NCBI GenBank assembly: GCA_011620145.1
Contig: WOZT01000190.1
Location: 1 to 9,493, forward strand
DNA: 9,493 bases
Source: Gammaproteobacteria bacterium
GTDB taxonomy: Bacteria; Pseudomonadota; Gammaproteobacteria; UBA5335
Direction of reading: 5' to 3'
Shown: one piece after another, positions 1 through 6,915 of the stretch
How positions within the stretch are numbered: position 1 is the stretch's first letter
Layout of the letters: each line of letters starts with the position of its first letter
Notes under the pieces: model-generated
Database searches by the model: none
What the model was told of the DNA's origin: nothing
The model's input: only the letters and a program-made list of their open reading frames with translations
Made by a program: the position numbers and the translations under genes

Positions 1-396
1 CTCCTGCGCCTGCAAGGCGCGCCAGGCCGATTCCAACAGCACCGTCGGGGCCGGCAATGCCCCGGCCATGGATACCAGCTCATAACCGGCCTGCAGGGCG
101 TGCAGGCAGGTGCGTTGCGTCTCCTCATCCATTTCCGCCAGGCTGAGGGCCATCTGGCAGGCGCCCAGCGGCGCCAGCGACAGCGTCGACCAGGGGGAGC
201 GGGGCTGTTGCGATGGCGGACTCACCCAATACCATTCCGTCAGCCCCCGCACCAGATGCATGAGGGTCAGCATGCCGGGCAGGTCATCGAAGAGTTGGCG
301 ATGGCCGCGGCTGGCGGCAAGCTGGGCAACGACCTTGAGGGGCGGCGCCACCAACAGGGCGTATTCCGTTTCGGACAGGGTAGCGGTTTCGGGCAT
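1..396 (-). CDS. Hypothetical protein, N-terminal part (runs off left edge)
   Basis: An open minus-strand frame of 132 codons begins at the ATG at 394-396 and is still open at base 1, so the C-terminus is missing. The start is supported by a GGAG Shine-Dalgarno at 404-407 (minus sense), seven bases upstream. It begins MPETATLSETEYALLVAPPL and continues with alternating hydrophobic and charged stretches that look helical and soluble. There is no signal peptide, membrane segment or recognisable catalytic motif; a Trp/Tyr-rich patch (TEWYWV) lies near residues 61-66. It starts only 26 bases after the stop of the DUF2863 gene on the same strand, so the two are probably co-transcribed. I do not recognise the family. 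The reading frame looks real because of the ribosome-binding site, the tight spacing and the normal amino-acid composition, but no function can be assigned. Confidence 0.72.
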   Translation of the reverse strand, partial: MPETATLSETEYALLVAPPLKVVAQLAASRGHRQLFDDLPGMLTLMHLVRGLTEWYWVSPPSQQPRSPWSTLSLAPLGACQMALSLAEMDEETQRTCLHALQAGYELVSMAGALPAPTVLLESAWRALQAQE

Positions 397-422
397 GCGC
401 GGGCTCCGGGAAGCGGGCGGGG

Positions 423-1571
423 TCAATGCAGACGGGTGGAGGCAGGTTGCAGGTCGTCGGGCATCACCGTGTGGGTGAGCTCGCCATCCATCGCAGGGAA
501 CAGCGGCGCGCCGCAATCGTCGCAATAGCTCAGCGGCAGCCGCTCGGTAATGACCTCGATCGTGGTCACGCCGGCGCGCTGCAGTTCGTCCTGGATCTGG
601 CCGAGTACATCGGTGGTTTCTTCCTCGCCGTCCAGCAGGCCCCAGACTGCGCCCTGCAGCACTTCGGGGTGTCCCTGCCGCAGCAGGCCGATGCGATATT
701 CCACCAGGTTGCCGTCATAGCAGGGCGCGATGACGGCCTGAATCTGGGTTGAGGCAAGACCATGCTGGCTGCGCAACTGTTCCACGCAGGCGCGCAGCGT
801 GAAGGCCCGGCCTTGTTCATCGGTGCGGCGCAGCGCGGGGAAATAGGCATCCGGCAACAAGGGTTCCACCGCGCAACTGGGCAGCAGGGCGGTCAGCGCC
901 GGGTGGGCCGCCTCCTGCCAGGAGCGGGCGGCATCTTCTCGTGTCACGCTGGGCTGGTGCCAACGGAACAGGGCCTCGCCGGGCTGGGCGCGGATCAGGG
1001 CCAGCAGATAGCGTGGATCGGCCAGGAAGCGGGTGGTGGCGGGTAGCCCCAGGGGGTCGACCGCCAGGACCGTTTGTCCGTGCGCCAGCCGCTGCTGGAG
1101 ACGCGAGGCGAGTTCGAAAGCGCCGCAGAAACCCGCAGGCAATTGATCGGGGCCAAACAGGAAATCGGCCACCGCAATGGCCACACCCGGGGCAACCACA
1201 TGGGTGGTCAGCAGCTCATGGAATTGCTGGCATTGAGCTGCGCTGAGCGAAGTCACCGGGATGTCATAACGTGACCAGGCCATGACCGGCAGGGCGATCA
1301 AGAGCCCCGATTCACCGCCCATGGCCTGGGCTTCGATGAGATCGGACAGGCTTTCAAAGGAACGGGGATGCTGGCCATACACCCGGTCGAGGGCTTCGCC
1401 GAGGGTTTCTTCGCGGCGATCGATGAGCAGGCGCTGGATCAATGGCCGCAAGCGATTCTGGTAGAACAGGTCTTCCTGCTGGCAACCGGCACGCCCCAGC
1501 CCCAGGGCCAGTTGCACCAGTTCTTCAATGCCGCGGTTGCTGCGAGGCGAACCCCGGTTCATGCGTCTCAT
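423..1571 (-). CDS. DUF2863 family protein (betaproteobacterial conserved protein)
   Basis: A protein of 382 residues from the chosen start. It matches my memory of the DUF2863 family: an N-terminal basic segment (MRRMNRGSPRSNRG), a helical 'LALGLGRAGCQQED' region, the block 'ALPVMAWSRYDIP', a central 'LLPDAYFPALRRTDEQGR' block, and the C-terminal signature 'YCDDCGAPLFP' with Cys350 and Cys353 as a single CxxC pair. The family has no known function; the CxxC could bind a metal or be redox-active, which is inference. There is no signal peptide or transmembrane helix, so it is probably cytoplasmic. I chose the ATG at 1569-1571 because a GGAG (1578-1581, minus sense) lies six bases upstream and homologues start with a similar Met-Arg-Arg. 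The frame stays open to an ATG at 1610, but that start has no good ribosome-binding site. It lies 89 bases downstream of the transglutaminase/DUF2126 gene and 26 bases before the next gene, suggesting one operon. Confidence 0.85.
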   Translation of the reverse strand: MRRMNRGSPRSNRGIEELVQLALGLGRAGCQQEDLFYQNRLRPLIQRLLIDRREETLGEALDRVYGQHPRSFESLSDLIEAQAMGGESGLLIALPVMAWSRYDIPVTSLSAAQCQQFHELLTTHVVAPGVAIAVADFLFGPDQLPAGFCGAFELASRLQQRLAHGQTVLAVDPLGLPATTRFLADPRYLLALIRAQPGEALFRWHQPSVTREDAARSWQEAAHPALTALLPSCAVEPLLPDAYFPALRRTDEQGRAFTLRACVEQLRSQHGLASTQIQAVIAPCYDGNLVEYRIGLLRQGHPEVLQGAVWGLLDGEEETTDVLGQIQDELQRAGVTTIEVITERLPLSYCDDCGAPLFPAMDGELTHTVMPDDLQPASTRLH

Positions 1572-1577
1572 CACAAG

Positions 1578-1581
1578 CTCC
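1578..1581 (-). promoter_or_regulatory. Shine-Dalgarno deciding the DUF2863 gene start
   Basis: On the minus strand a GGAG lies six bases before the ATG at 1571. The in-frame upstream ATG at 1610 has only a C/G-rich sequence without a purine tract before it. This favours the 382-residue product over the 395-residue one. Confidence 0.55.
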
Positions 1582-1660
1582 ATCCCCTGGCCCGGCATCG
1601 CGCCAGGCAAGGGATGAAGTTTACTCCAGCTGGGCCATGCCCGTTATGCGGTCGATGCGT

Positions 1661-4600
1661 TCAGCGCGGGGCCCACACCGAGCGGCGGCGCAGGTCCAGG
1701 GTGTGCGGGTATTCGCGGTTGGTTTCCTCCGGCGGCGGTTGCATCGGTCCGATGGGGTGGCCATCCGGCAGGAAACGCGCCAGCCGGGCAACGTCCGGCG
1801 GAACTTCCAGCACCCCCGGTGTATGACCGAATCCCCAGAAACGGCTGACCCGACGGGTTTCGGCGGCATAGGCGTTCACGGGGTAGACGTCGTAGCTGCG
1901 GCCGCCGGGATGGGCGACATGGTAGGTGCAGCCGCCGATGGAGCGCCCATTCCAGGTGTCGATGATGTCGAATACCAGCGGGGAGTGGACGCCGATGGTG
2001 GGATGCAGGGCCGAGGGCGGCTGCCAGGCCCGGTAGCGCACGCCAGCCACGTATTCGCCGTGGACGCCAGTATTGTGCAGCGGGACCAGGCGGCCATTGC
2101 AGGCCACCACATAGCGGGAATCGGTCAGCCCCGTCAACCGCACCTGCAGACGCTCGACGGAGGAGTCCACGAAGCGCGCCGTGCCCATGTTGCTGCTCTC
2201 CTCGCCCAGCACATGCCAGGGCTCCAGGGCGCTCCGCAATTCCAGGTGGATGTCGCCCACCCGCACATTTCCGTAGTGGGGGAAGCGGAATTCCAGGAAG
2301 GGCGCGAACCAGTCGGGGTTGAAGGGGAAGCCTGCCTCGCGCAGGTGACGCACCACATCCTGCATGTCCTGCCAGATGAAATGGGGCAGCATGAAGCGGT
2401 CGTGCAGGGAAGTGCCCCAGCGCACCAGATCGTGGCGGTAGGGCCGTTGCCAGAAATGAGCGACCAGCGTCCGCAAGAGCAACATCTGCACCAGGCTCAT
2501 GCGCGGGTGGGGCGGCATCTCGAAGGCGCGCAATTCCAACAGTCCCAGCCGGCCGCGCTGGCTGTCGGGAGAATAAAGCTTGTCGATGCAGAACTCCGCC
2601 CGGTGGGTATTGCCGGTCAGGTCGACCAACAGATTGCGCAGCAGGCGATCCACCAGCCAGGGCTGGGGAACCTCGCCCTCGGGCATTTCCTTGAACGCGA
2701 TCTCCAGCTCGTAGAGGCTTTCGACGCGCGCCTCGTCCGCCCGTGGCGCCTGGCTGGTGGGGCCGATGAAGAGCCCCGAGAACAGGTAGCTCATGGCCGG
2801 GTGGTGTTGCCAGAAGGTCACCAGACTGCGCAACAGGTCGGGCCGGCGCAGAAAGGGGCTGTCGGCCGGCGTGGCGCCGCCCAGGGTCACGTGATTGCCG
2901 CCGCCGGTGCCGGTATGACGGCCGTCCAGCATGAATTTCTCACTGCCCAGGCGGGTTTGATGGGCCTCCTCGTAGAGGATTTCGGTGTTGCTGACCAGCT
3001 CATCCCAGGTTTCCGCGGGATGGATATTGACCTCGATGACGCCTGGATCGGGGGTGATGTGGAGGCGTTTGAGGCGCCAGTCGTGGGGCGGCTCATAGCC
3101 TTCCAGGCGCACCGGCATCCCCAGTTGGGCGGCGGTGGCCTCGATGTGGGCCAGCAGATCCAGATAGTGCTCCAGATAGTTCACCGGCGGCAGGAAAATA
3201 TGCAGACAGCCGTTACGCGGCTCCACACACAGGGCGGTGCGGAACACCTCCACCGTCTGGGTCGTTTCGGGCGCGTCCGCCTGATCCATTTCGGTGAGCG
3301 ATTGGGTTGTGGCAGGCGTCCACGCACTGTAGTGACGCGCCACCTCGCCCATGGCATCGCTCAGGGGCGGCCGAGCTTCAAACGGGCTGCGTTCCGGGAT
3401 CACCGCCTTGCGTTCACGCTGCTGGGCGCTCCAGGGCAGGCTCTCCAAGGGCAGGCGCAGGCCCATGGGCGAGTCGCCGGGCATCAGGAACATCAGGTCG
3501 CGGCGGAACGGCCAATGCACGCTCTCCCAGCATATGGCGCCGTAATTCCAGCGCAGGGGCAGGCAATAACCCACCGGCACGTCGAGGCCGCGCGCCAGCA
3601 TCTGGCTCAGGCTGGCATGATCCGGATGTTGCTTGCGATTCAGTTTCAGCGGATCCAGGTCGTCGGGAAGGGTGCCTTCCTTCCAAAGGTGGTAGAGCAC
3701 ATCCTCGTAGCCGGGCTGCGCATGATCCGGATTGACGCCCAGGCGACGCGCCAGTTCACGGGCAAAGCACAGCGCATCGTCCACGGTGCAGCCATAATCC
3801 TTGCCGTCTTCCGCCAGCAGCTCGGGTCGACGCCAGACCGGCTGCCCGTCCGGGCGCCAATACAGCGACAGCGCCCAGCGCGGCAGTTCTTCGCCGGGAT
3901 ACCATTTGCCCTGCCCGACATGAAACACGCCGCCCGGTCCGAAGCGATCCCACAGCCGGCGCAGCAGGGTGCCGGCCAGCTGCCGCTTCTCGGGACCCAG
4001 TGCCGCGGTGTTCCATTGGGCCGATTCCATGTCGTCGACCGAGACGAACGTGGGTTCGCCGCCCAGCGTCAGGCGCACATCCCCGGCACGGATCTGTTCA
4101 TCCACCGCCCGCCCCAGCAGATTGATGGTCTGCCATTGGTCTTCCGTGTAGGGTTTGGTGACCCGCGGATCCTCGTGGATGCGCTGCACCTGGTTGGTGT
4201 AGTCAAACTCAACCTTGGTTTCCGGGTCGCCCCAGAAATTGCCGGACACCGGGGCGGCGCTCGCCGGATCAGGGGTGCAGGCCAGCGGAATGTGTCCTTC
4301 GCCGGCGAACAGGCCTGAGGTGGGATCCAGGCCGATCCACCCCGCGCCGGGCACGTAGACTTCGCACCAGGCATGCAGGTCGGTGAAGTCGGCCTCGGGT
4401 CCAGAGGGGCCATCCAGGGCCTTGACGTCGGCTTTCAGTTGCACCAGATAACCCGACACGAAGCGTGCTGCGAGACCCTGGTGGCGCATGATCTGCACCA
4501 GCAGCCAGGCCGAGTCGCGGCAGGACCCGGTGCCCCGCCCCAGGGTTTCCTCGCAGGTCTGGACGCCCGGCTCCATGCGGATCAGATAGCCGATGTCCTT

Positions 4601-5062
4601 TTGCAGCCGGCTGTTGAGCTCGACCAGAAAATCAACGACATAGGGCCGCTTGCCCCGATTGATGCCGGATAGCCATTTGCGCAGATGCGGTCCGTTTTCG
4701 GTAATTTCGAGGTAGGGCGTCAATTCCTTGCGCAATTGGCGGTCATAGGTAAACGGGAAATGCTTGGCGTATTCCTCGACAAAGAAATCAAAAGGATTGA
4801 TGACGACCATGTCCGCCAGCAGATCCACTTCGACCGACATGGTCTGGGTTTCTTCCGCGAACACGACCCGTGCCAGGATGTTGCCGAAGGGATCCTGCTG
4901 CCAGTTGAGAAAATGATCCTCAGGGGTGATCCGTAGCGAATAGGACAGGATCGGGGTGCGGCTGTGAACCGCCGGGCGCAGCCGGAACACCTGGGGTGAC
5001 AGGGCGACCGGGCGATCATAGTGATAGACGGTCTTGTGAGTAAGCGCCACGCGCAGGGACAT
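1661..5062 (-). CDS. Transglutaminase / DUF2126 fusion protein (predicted circularly permuted glutamine-synthetase-like ligase)
   Basis: A protein of 1133 residues, the usual length for transglutaminase-DUF2126 fusions. Residues 1-85 look like the bacterial transglutaminase N-terminal beta domain (VYHYDRPVALSPQVFRLRP). Residues about 140-255 form the papain-fold core with an apparent complete triad: Cys181 (GTGSCRDSAW), His230 (DLHAWCEVY) and Asp246 (GWIGLDPTSG). From about residue 330 the DUF2126 region follows, with TLGGEPTFV (332-340), EVNIHPAETWDELV (677-690), GTGGGNHVTLGG (718-729) and LLELRAFEMPPHPRM (841-855). The last two resemble the glutamine synthetase His-Gly and Arg-Glu-Arg motifs, in line with the published prediction that this family is a circularly permuted GS-like amidoligase; the alignment is my inference. 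Such transglutaminase domains are expected to act as peptidases or amide-exchange enzymes. There is no signal peptide. GGAGG at 5068-5072 (minus sense), five bases before the ATG, supports the start. It is divergent from the ATP-grasp/alpha-E pair, its usual partners. Substrate unknown. Confidence 0.93.
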   Translation of the reverse strand: MSLRVALTHKTVYHYDRPVALSPQVFRLRPAVHSRTPILSYSLRITPEDHFLNWQQDPFGNILARVVFAEETQTMSVEVDLLADMVVINPFDFFVEEYAKHFPFTYDRQLRKELTPYLEITENGPHLRKWLSGINRGKRPYVVDFLVELNSRLQKDIGYLIRMEPGVQTCEETLGRGTGSCRDSAWLLVQIMRHQGLAARFVSGYLVQLKADVKALDGPSGPEADFTDLHAWCEVYVPGAGWIGLDPTSGLFAGEGHIPLACTPDPASAAPVSGNFWGDPETKVEFDYTNQVQRIHEDPRVTKPYTEDQWQTINLLGRAVDEQIRAGDVRLTLGGEPTFVSVDDMESAQWNTAALGPEKRQLAGTLLRRLWDRFGPGGVFHVGQGKWYPGEELPRWALSLYWRPDGQPVWRRPELLAEDGKDYGCTVDDALCFARELARRLGVNPDHAQPGYEDVLYHLWKEGTLPDDLDPLKLNRKQHPDHASLSQMLARGLDVPVGYCLPLRWNYGAICWESVHWPFRRDLMFLMPGDSPMGLRLPLESLPWSAQQRERKAVIPERSPFEARPPLSDAMGEVARHYSAWTPATTQSLTEMDQADAPETTQTVEVFRTALCVEPRNGCLHIFLPPVNYLEHYLDLLAHIEATAAQLGMPVRLEGYEPPHDWRLKRLHITPDPGVIEVNIHPAETWDELVSNTEILYEEAHQTRLGSEKFMLDGRHTGTGGGNHVTLGGATPADSPFLRRPDLLRSLVTFWQHHPAMSYLFSGLFIGPTSQAPRADEARVESLYELEIAFKEMPEGEVPQPWLVDRLLRNLLVDLTGNTHRAEFCIDKLYSPDSQRGRLGLLELRAFEMPPHPRMSLVQMLLLRTLVAHFWQRPYRHDLVRWGTSLHDRFMLPHFIWQDMQDVVRHLREAGFPFNPDWFAPFLEFRFPHYGNVRVGDIHLELRSALEPWHVLGEESSNMGTARFVDSSVERLQVRLTGLTDSRYVVACNGRLVPLHNTGVHGEYVAGVRYRAWQPPSALHPTIGVHSPLVFDIIDTWNGRSIGGCTYHVAHPGGRSYDVYPVNAYAAETRRVSRFWGFGHTPGVLEVPPDVARLARFLPDGHPIGPMQPPPEETNREYPHTLDLRRRSVWAPR

Positions 5063-5067
5063 CAGGG

Positions 5068-5072
5068 CCTCC
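5068..5072 (-). promoter_or_regulatory. Shine-Dalgarno of the transglutaminase/DUF2126 gene
   Basis: GGAGG on the minus strand lies five bases upstream of the ATG at 5062. It is the strongest ribosome-binding site in the window and fixes the start of the 1133-residue protein. Confidence 0.75.
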
Positions 5073-5229
5073 GGTAAGGAATTTGAGCGGGATCAACACG
5101 CGAGCGGTAGAATCTGGCCATGCGTCAATCTCGCTTGACTTGCCAGCATCATGCCAGTGTCATGCAGTTGCTGCCAGGCGCTGGATCGGGGTGATGCGTA
5201 CGATCTGGAAACACCAGGCATCTCGCTGA

Positions 5230-5246
5230 TGCCCCATTTTGGGGCA
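5230..5246. repeat. Perfect 7-3-7 inverted repeat (operator or hairpin candidate)
   Basis: TGCCCCA at 5230-5236 and TGGGGCA at 5240-5246 are exact reverse complements separated by TTT. No U-tract follows on either strand, so it is not a typical intrinsic terminator. A second short inverted repeat, AATGC/GCATT with a GTGA loop (5246-5259), directly abuts it. Its position midway between two divergent genes fits an operator for a dimeric regulator or a stem-loop in a leader transcript; the sequence does not decide which. Confidence 0.5.
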
Positions 5247-5280
5247 ATGCGTGAGCATTCTGCCCATGTAACAGGCGCCA

Positions 5281-5310
5281 GACGCTCACAGGGCGTCGGA
5301 CGGGCCGTCC
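5281..5310. repeat. Two adjacent small inverted repeats
   Basis: GACGC (5281-5285) pairs with GCGTC (5293-5297), and directly next to it GGACG (5298-5302) pairs with CGTCC (5306-5310) around a GGC loop. Both stems are only five base pairs, and in GC-rich DNA such stems arise by chance fairly often, so the functional claim is weak. Confidence 0.3.
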
Positions 5311-5358
5311 CAGCCTGATTCTGTCCACGCTGCGTCACTTCAAGATCCGGCGCGTTTC

Positions 5359-5386
5359 TTGTAAGGCTGATGTTAAGACTTTTAAT
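5359..5386 (+). promoter_or_regulatory. Candidate sigma70 promoter of the ATP-grasp/alpha-E operon
   Basis: TTGTAA at 5359-5364 matches the -35 consensus at four of six positions, and TTTAAT at 5381-5386 matches the -10 at five of six, with a 16-base spacer. Transcription would begin near 5393, leaving a leader of about 26 bases before the ATG at 5419. The region is locally AT-rich compared with its surroundings. This placement would leave the alternative ATG at 5398 almost leaderless, which agrees with the downstream start choice. Confidence 0.5.
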
Positions 5387-5408
5387 CGGACAGTTTGATG
5401 TCGCAGTT

Positions 5409-5413
5409 GGGAG
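5409..5413 (+). promoter_or_regulatory. Shine-Dalgarno deciding the ATP-grasp gene start
   Basis: GGGAG lies five bases before the ATG at 5419. The in-frame upstream candidates (TTG at 5395, ATG at 5398) have only a weak CGGA upstream, so the 486-residue product starting MAQDWTHYLQ is preferred. Confidence 0.6.
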
Positions 5414-5418
5414 CGGGC

Positions 5419-6879
5419 ATGGCGCAGGATTGGACCCATTATCTGCAGCAGGGCTTCTACGACGAGCTCGTGGGTCCGGATGGCCCGCGGCCTGCGGCTC
5501 GTCCCTTGATGGAGCGGCTGGTTGGCCTGGGGGCGGACGCACTGCGTGAACGCCAGCGCGCGGCGGAGCTCGAGATCAAGACGCTGGGCATCACCTTCAC
5601 CGTCTACAGCGACGGCAATGCCATCGACCGGGCCTGGCCGATGGACATCATCCCGCGCGTGATCCCGGCTGCCGAGTGGCGCCGCACCGAGGCCGGTCTC
5701 AAGCAACGGGTCCACGCCCTGAATCTGTTCATCAACGACATCTACGGGCCCCAGCGCATCATCCGTGACAAGCGCTTTCCCGCCGAACTGATCGCCAGTT
5801 CCAAGAACTTCCGCGCCCAATGTCGCGATTTCACGCCGCCCTTGGGGGTTTGGGCGCACATCTGCGGCTCGGACATGGTGCGCGATGGCGATGGCACCCT
5901 TTATGTCCTGGAGGATAACCTGCGGGTGCCCTCGGGGGTGTCCTACATGATGATGAACCGCCAGGTGATGAAGCATGTATTCCCGGAATTGTTCGAGAAC
6001 CAAGTGATTCTGCCGGTGGACGACTACCCCTCGCAGCTGTTCGACATGCTGGCGGCCATGTCACCCCGGCCGGCTGATTATCCCTGCGTCGTGGTGTTGA
6101 CCCCCGGCATCTACAACTCGGCCTATTTCGAGCATGCCTATCTGGCCCAGCAGATGGGGGTCGAATTGGTGGTGGGCCCGGACCTGTTCGTGAGCGACGA
6201 TGACTGCGTCTACATGCGCACCATCCAGGGGCCGGAACGGGTGGATGTGGTCTATCGGCGTATCGATGACGATTTCCTGGATCCGGAAGCCTTCCGGCCC
6301 GATTCCGCACTCGGGGTGCCCGGCCTGCTGCGCGCCTGGCGCAAGGGCAATGTGGCCCTGGTCAACGCGCCGGGGGCAGGGGTTGCCGATGACAAGGTCG
6401 TCTATACCTATGTGCCCGACTTCATCAAGTATTACCTGGGCGAGGATCCCATCCTGCCCAATGTGCCCACGTGGCGCTGCGAGGATCCTCAGTCCCTGAA
6501 GCATGTGCTGGCCCACCTGAAAGACCTGGTCGTCAAACCCGCCAACGAATCCGGCGGCTACGGCATGCTGGTGGGGCCCAAGTCGAGCCGCGAGGAATGC
6601 GAGCGATTTGCGACCCTGATCCAGCGCGATCCACGCAACTACATCGCCCAGCCGACCCTCGCCCTGTCCACCGTCCCCACGCTGACGGACCATGTTCCCG
6701 AGCCGCGCCATGTAGACCTGCGGCCCTTCATCCTGAGCGGCAGTGACATTCAGGTGACGACCGGGGGCTTGACCCGCGTGGCGATGGTCAAGGGATCACT
6801 GGTGGTGAACTCATCCCAGGGCGGCGGTAGCAAGGACACCTGGGTGGTGGAAACCAATGAGTCGGACAGCCCATCCTGA
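5419..6879 (+). CDS. Circularly permuted type 2 ATP-grasp protein (predicted peptide ligase)
   Basis: A protein of 486 residues, full length for the circularly permuted type 2 ATP-grasp family (COG2308, formerly DUF404/DUF407). Recognisable blocks in order are: KTLGITFTVYSDG (54-66), DIIPRVIP (76-83), ALNLFINDIYGPQRI (100-114), YVLEDNLRVPSGVSYMMMNR (162-181), VDVVYRRIDDDFLDP (275-289), the nucleotide-binding-like VVKPANESGGYGM with Lys373 (371-383), VDLRPFI with Arg435 (432-438), and the C-terminal NSSQGGGSKDTWV (464-476). The family is predicted to make amide or peptide bonds using ATP through an acyl-phosphate intermediate; no substrate is known for this type. It is probably cytoplasmic, without signal peptide. 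The alpha-E gene follows after 36 bases, evidently in the same operon, and the DUF2126 gene is divergent. The start at 5419 was chosen from the GGGAG upstream; a start at 5398 would add seven residues. Confidence 0.93.
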   Translation: MAQDWTHYLQQGFYDELVGPDGPRPAARPLMERLVGLGADALRERQRAAELEIKTLGITFTVYSDGNAIDRAWPMDIIPRVIPAAEWRRTEAGLKQRVHALNLFINDIYGPQRIIRDKRFPAELIASSKNFRAQCRDFTPPLGVWAHICGSDMVRDGDGTLYVLEDNLRVPSGVSYMMMNRQVMKHVFPELFENQVILPVDDYPSQLFDMLAAMSPRPADYPCVVVLTPGIYNSAYFEHAYLAQQMGVELVVGPDLFVSDDDCVYMRTIQGPERVDVVYRRIDDDFLDPEAFRPDSALGVPGLLRAWRKGNVALVNAPGAGVADDKVVYTYVPDFIKYYLGEDPILPNVPTWRCEDPQSLKHVLAHLKDLVVKPANESGGYGMLVGPKSSREECERFATLIQRDPRNYIAQPTLALSTVPTLTDHVPEPRHVDLRPFILSGSDIQVTTGGLTRVAMVKGSLVVNSSQGGGSKDTWVVETNESDSPS

Positions 6880-6901
6880 CCGCCGCTCTACTGGCTTGAG
6901 C

Positions 6902-6907
6902 AAGGAG
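6902..6907 (+). promoter_or_regulatory. Shine-Dalgarno deciding the alpha-E gene start
   Basis: AAGGAG ends eight bases before the ATG at 6916. An in-frame TTG at 6910 is only two bases from the motif and too close, so the protein starts MLSRMAENMYW, the typical family N-terminus. Confidence 0.65.
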
Positions 6908-6915
6908 ATTTGCTG

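Larger units (their letters stand above)
5063..5418. other. Divergent intergenic region with inverted repeats
   Basis: These 356 bases separate the divergently read DUF2126 and ATP-grasp genes. No convincing small gene was found in them. They hold a minus-strand ribosome-binding site at 5068-5072, three copies of TGCCAG (5141, 5152, 5172), several short inverted repeats between 5174 and 5310, and a candidate plus-strand promoter at 5359-5386. They are visibly less GC-rich near 5340-5400 than the flanking genes. I could not find a convincing promoter for the minus-strand gene; a TTGACG at 5122-5127 (minus sense) has no good -10 element at the right distance. Confidence 0.6.

Noticed and set aside
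1632..1642. GGGC-CAT-GCCC hairpin between the DUF2126 and DUF2863 genes as a terminator
   Set aside because: Only a four-base stem and no U-tract; chance is sufficient in this GC-rich sequence.
1442..4318. Plus-strand open frame of 958 codons opposite the DUF2126 gene
   Set aside because: It uses the same triplets as the minus-strand gene, so a stop would need a TTA, CTA or TCA codon in that gene. These are rare in GC-rich genomes, which explains the long frame. Its composition (Gln, His, Gly, Ala, Val rich) resembles no protein, and no ribosome-binding site or family motif is present.
5108..5113. TAGAAT resembling a -10 element on the plus strand
   Set aside because: No -35 hexamer at an acceptable distance (the best, TTGAGC, is 19 bases away) and no gene close downstream.
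5093..5542. Minus-strand open frame of 149 codons covering the divergent intergenic region
   Set aside because: It overlaps the ATP-grasp N-terminus antisense, begins with a Pro/Arg-rich stretch, has no convincing ribosome-binding site and contains the candidate promoter and dyads.
5335..6003. Minus-strand open frame of 222 codons opposite the ATP-grasp start
   Set aside because: Codon-aligned antisense frame of the real gene, open for the same codon-bias reason; the composition is not protein-like.
6061..6711. Minus-strand open frame of 216 codons inside the ATP-grasp gene
   Set aside because: Again the codon-aligned antisense frame of a clearly identified gene, without its own start signals.
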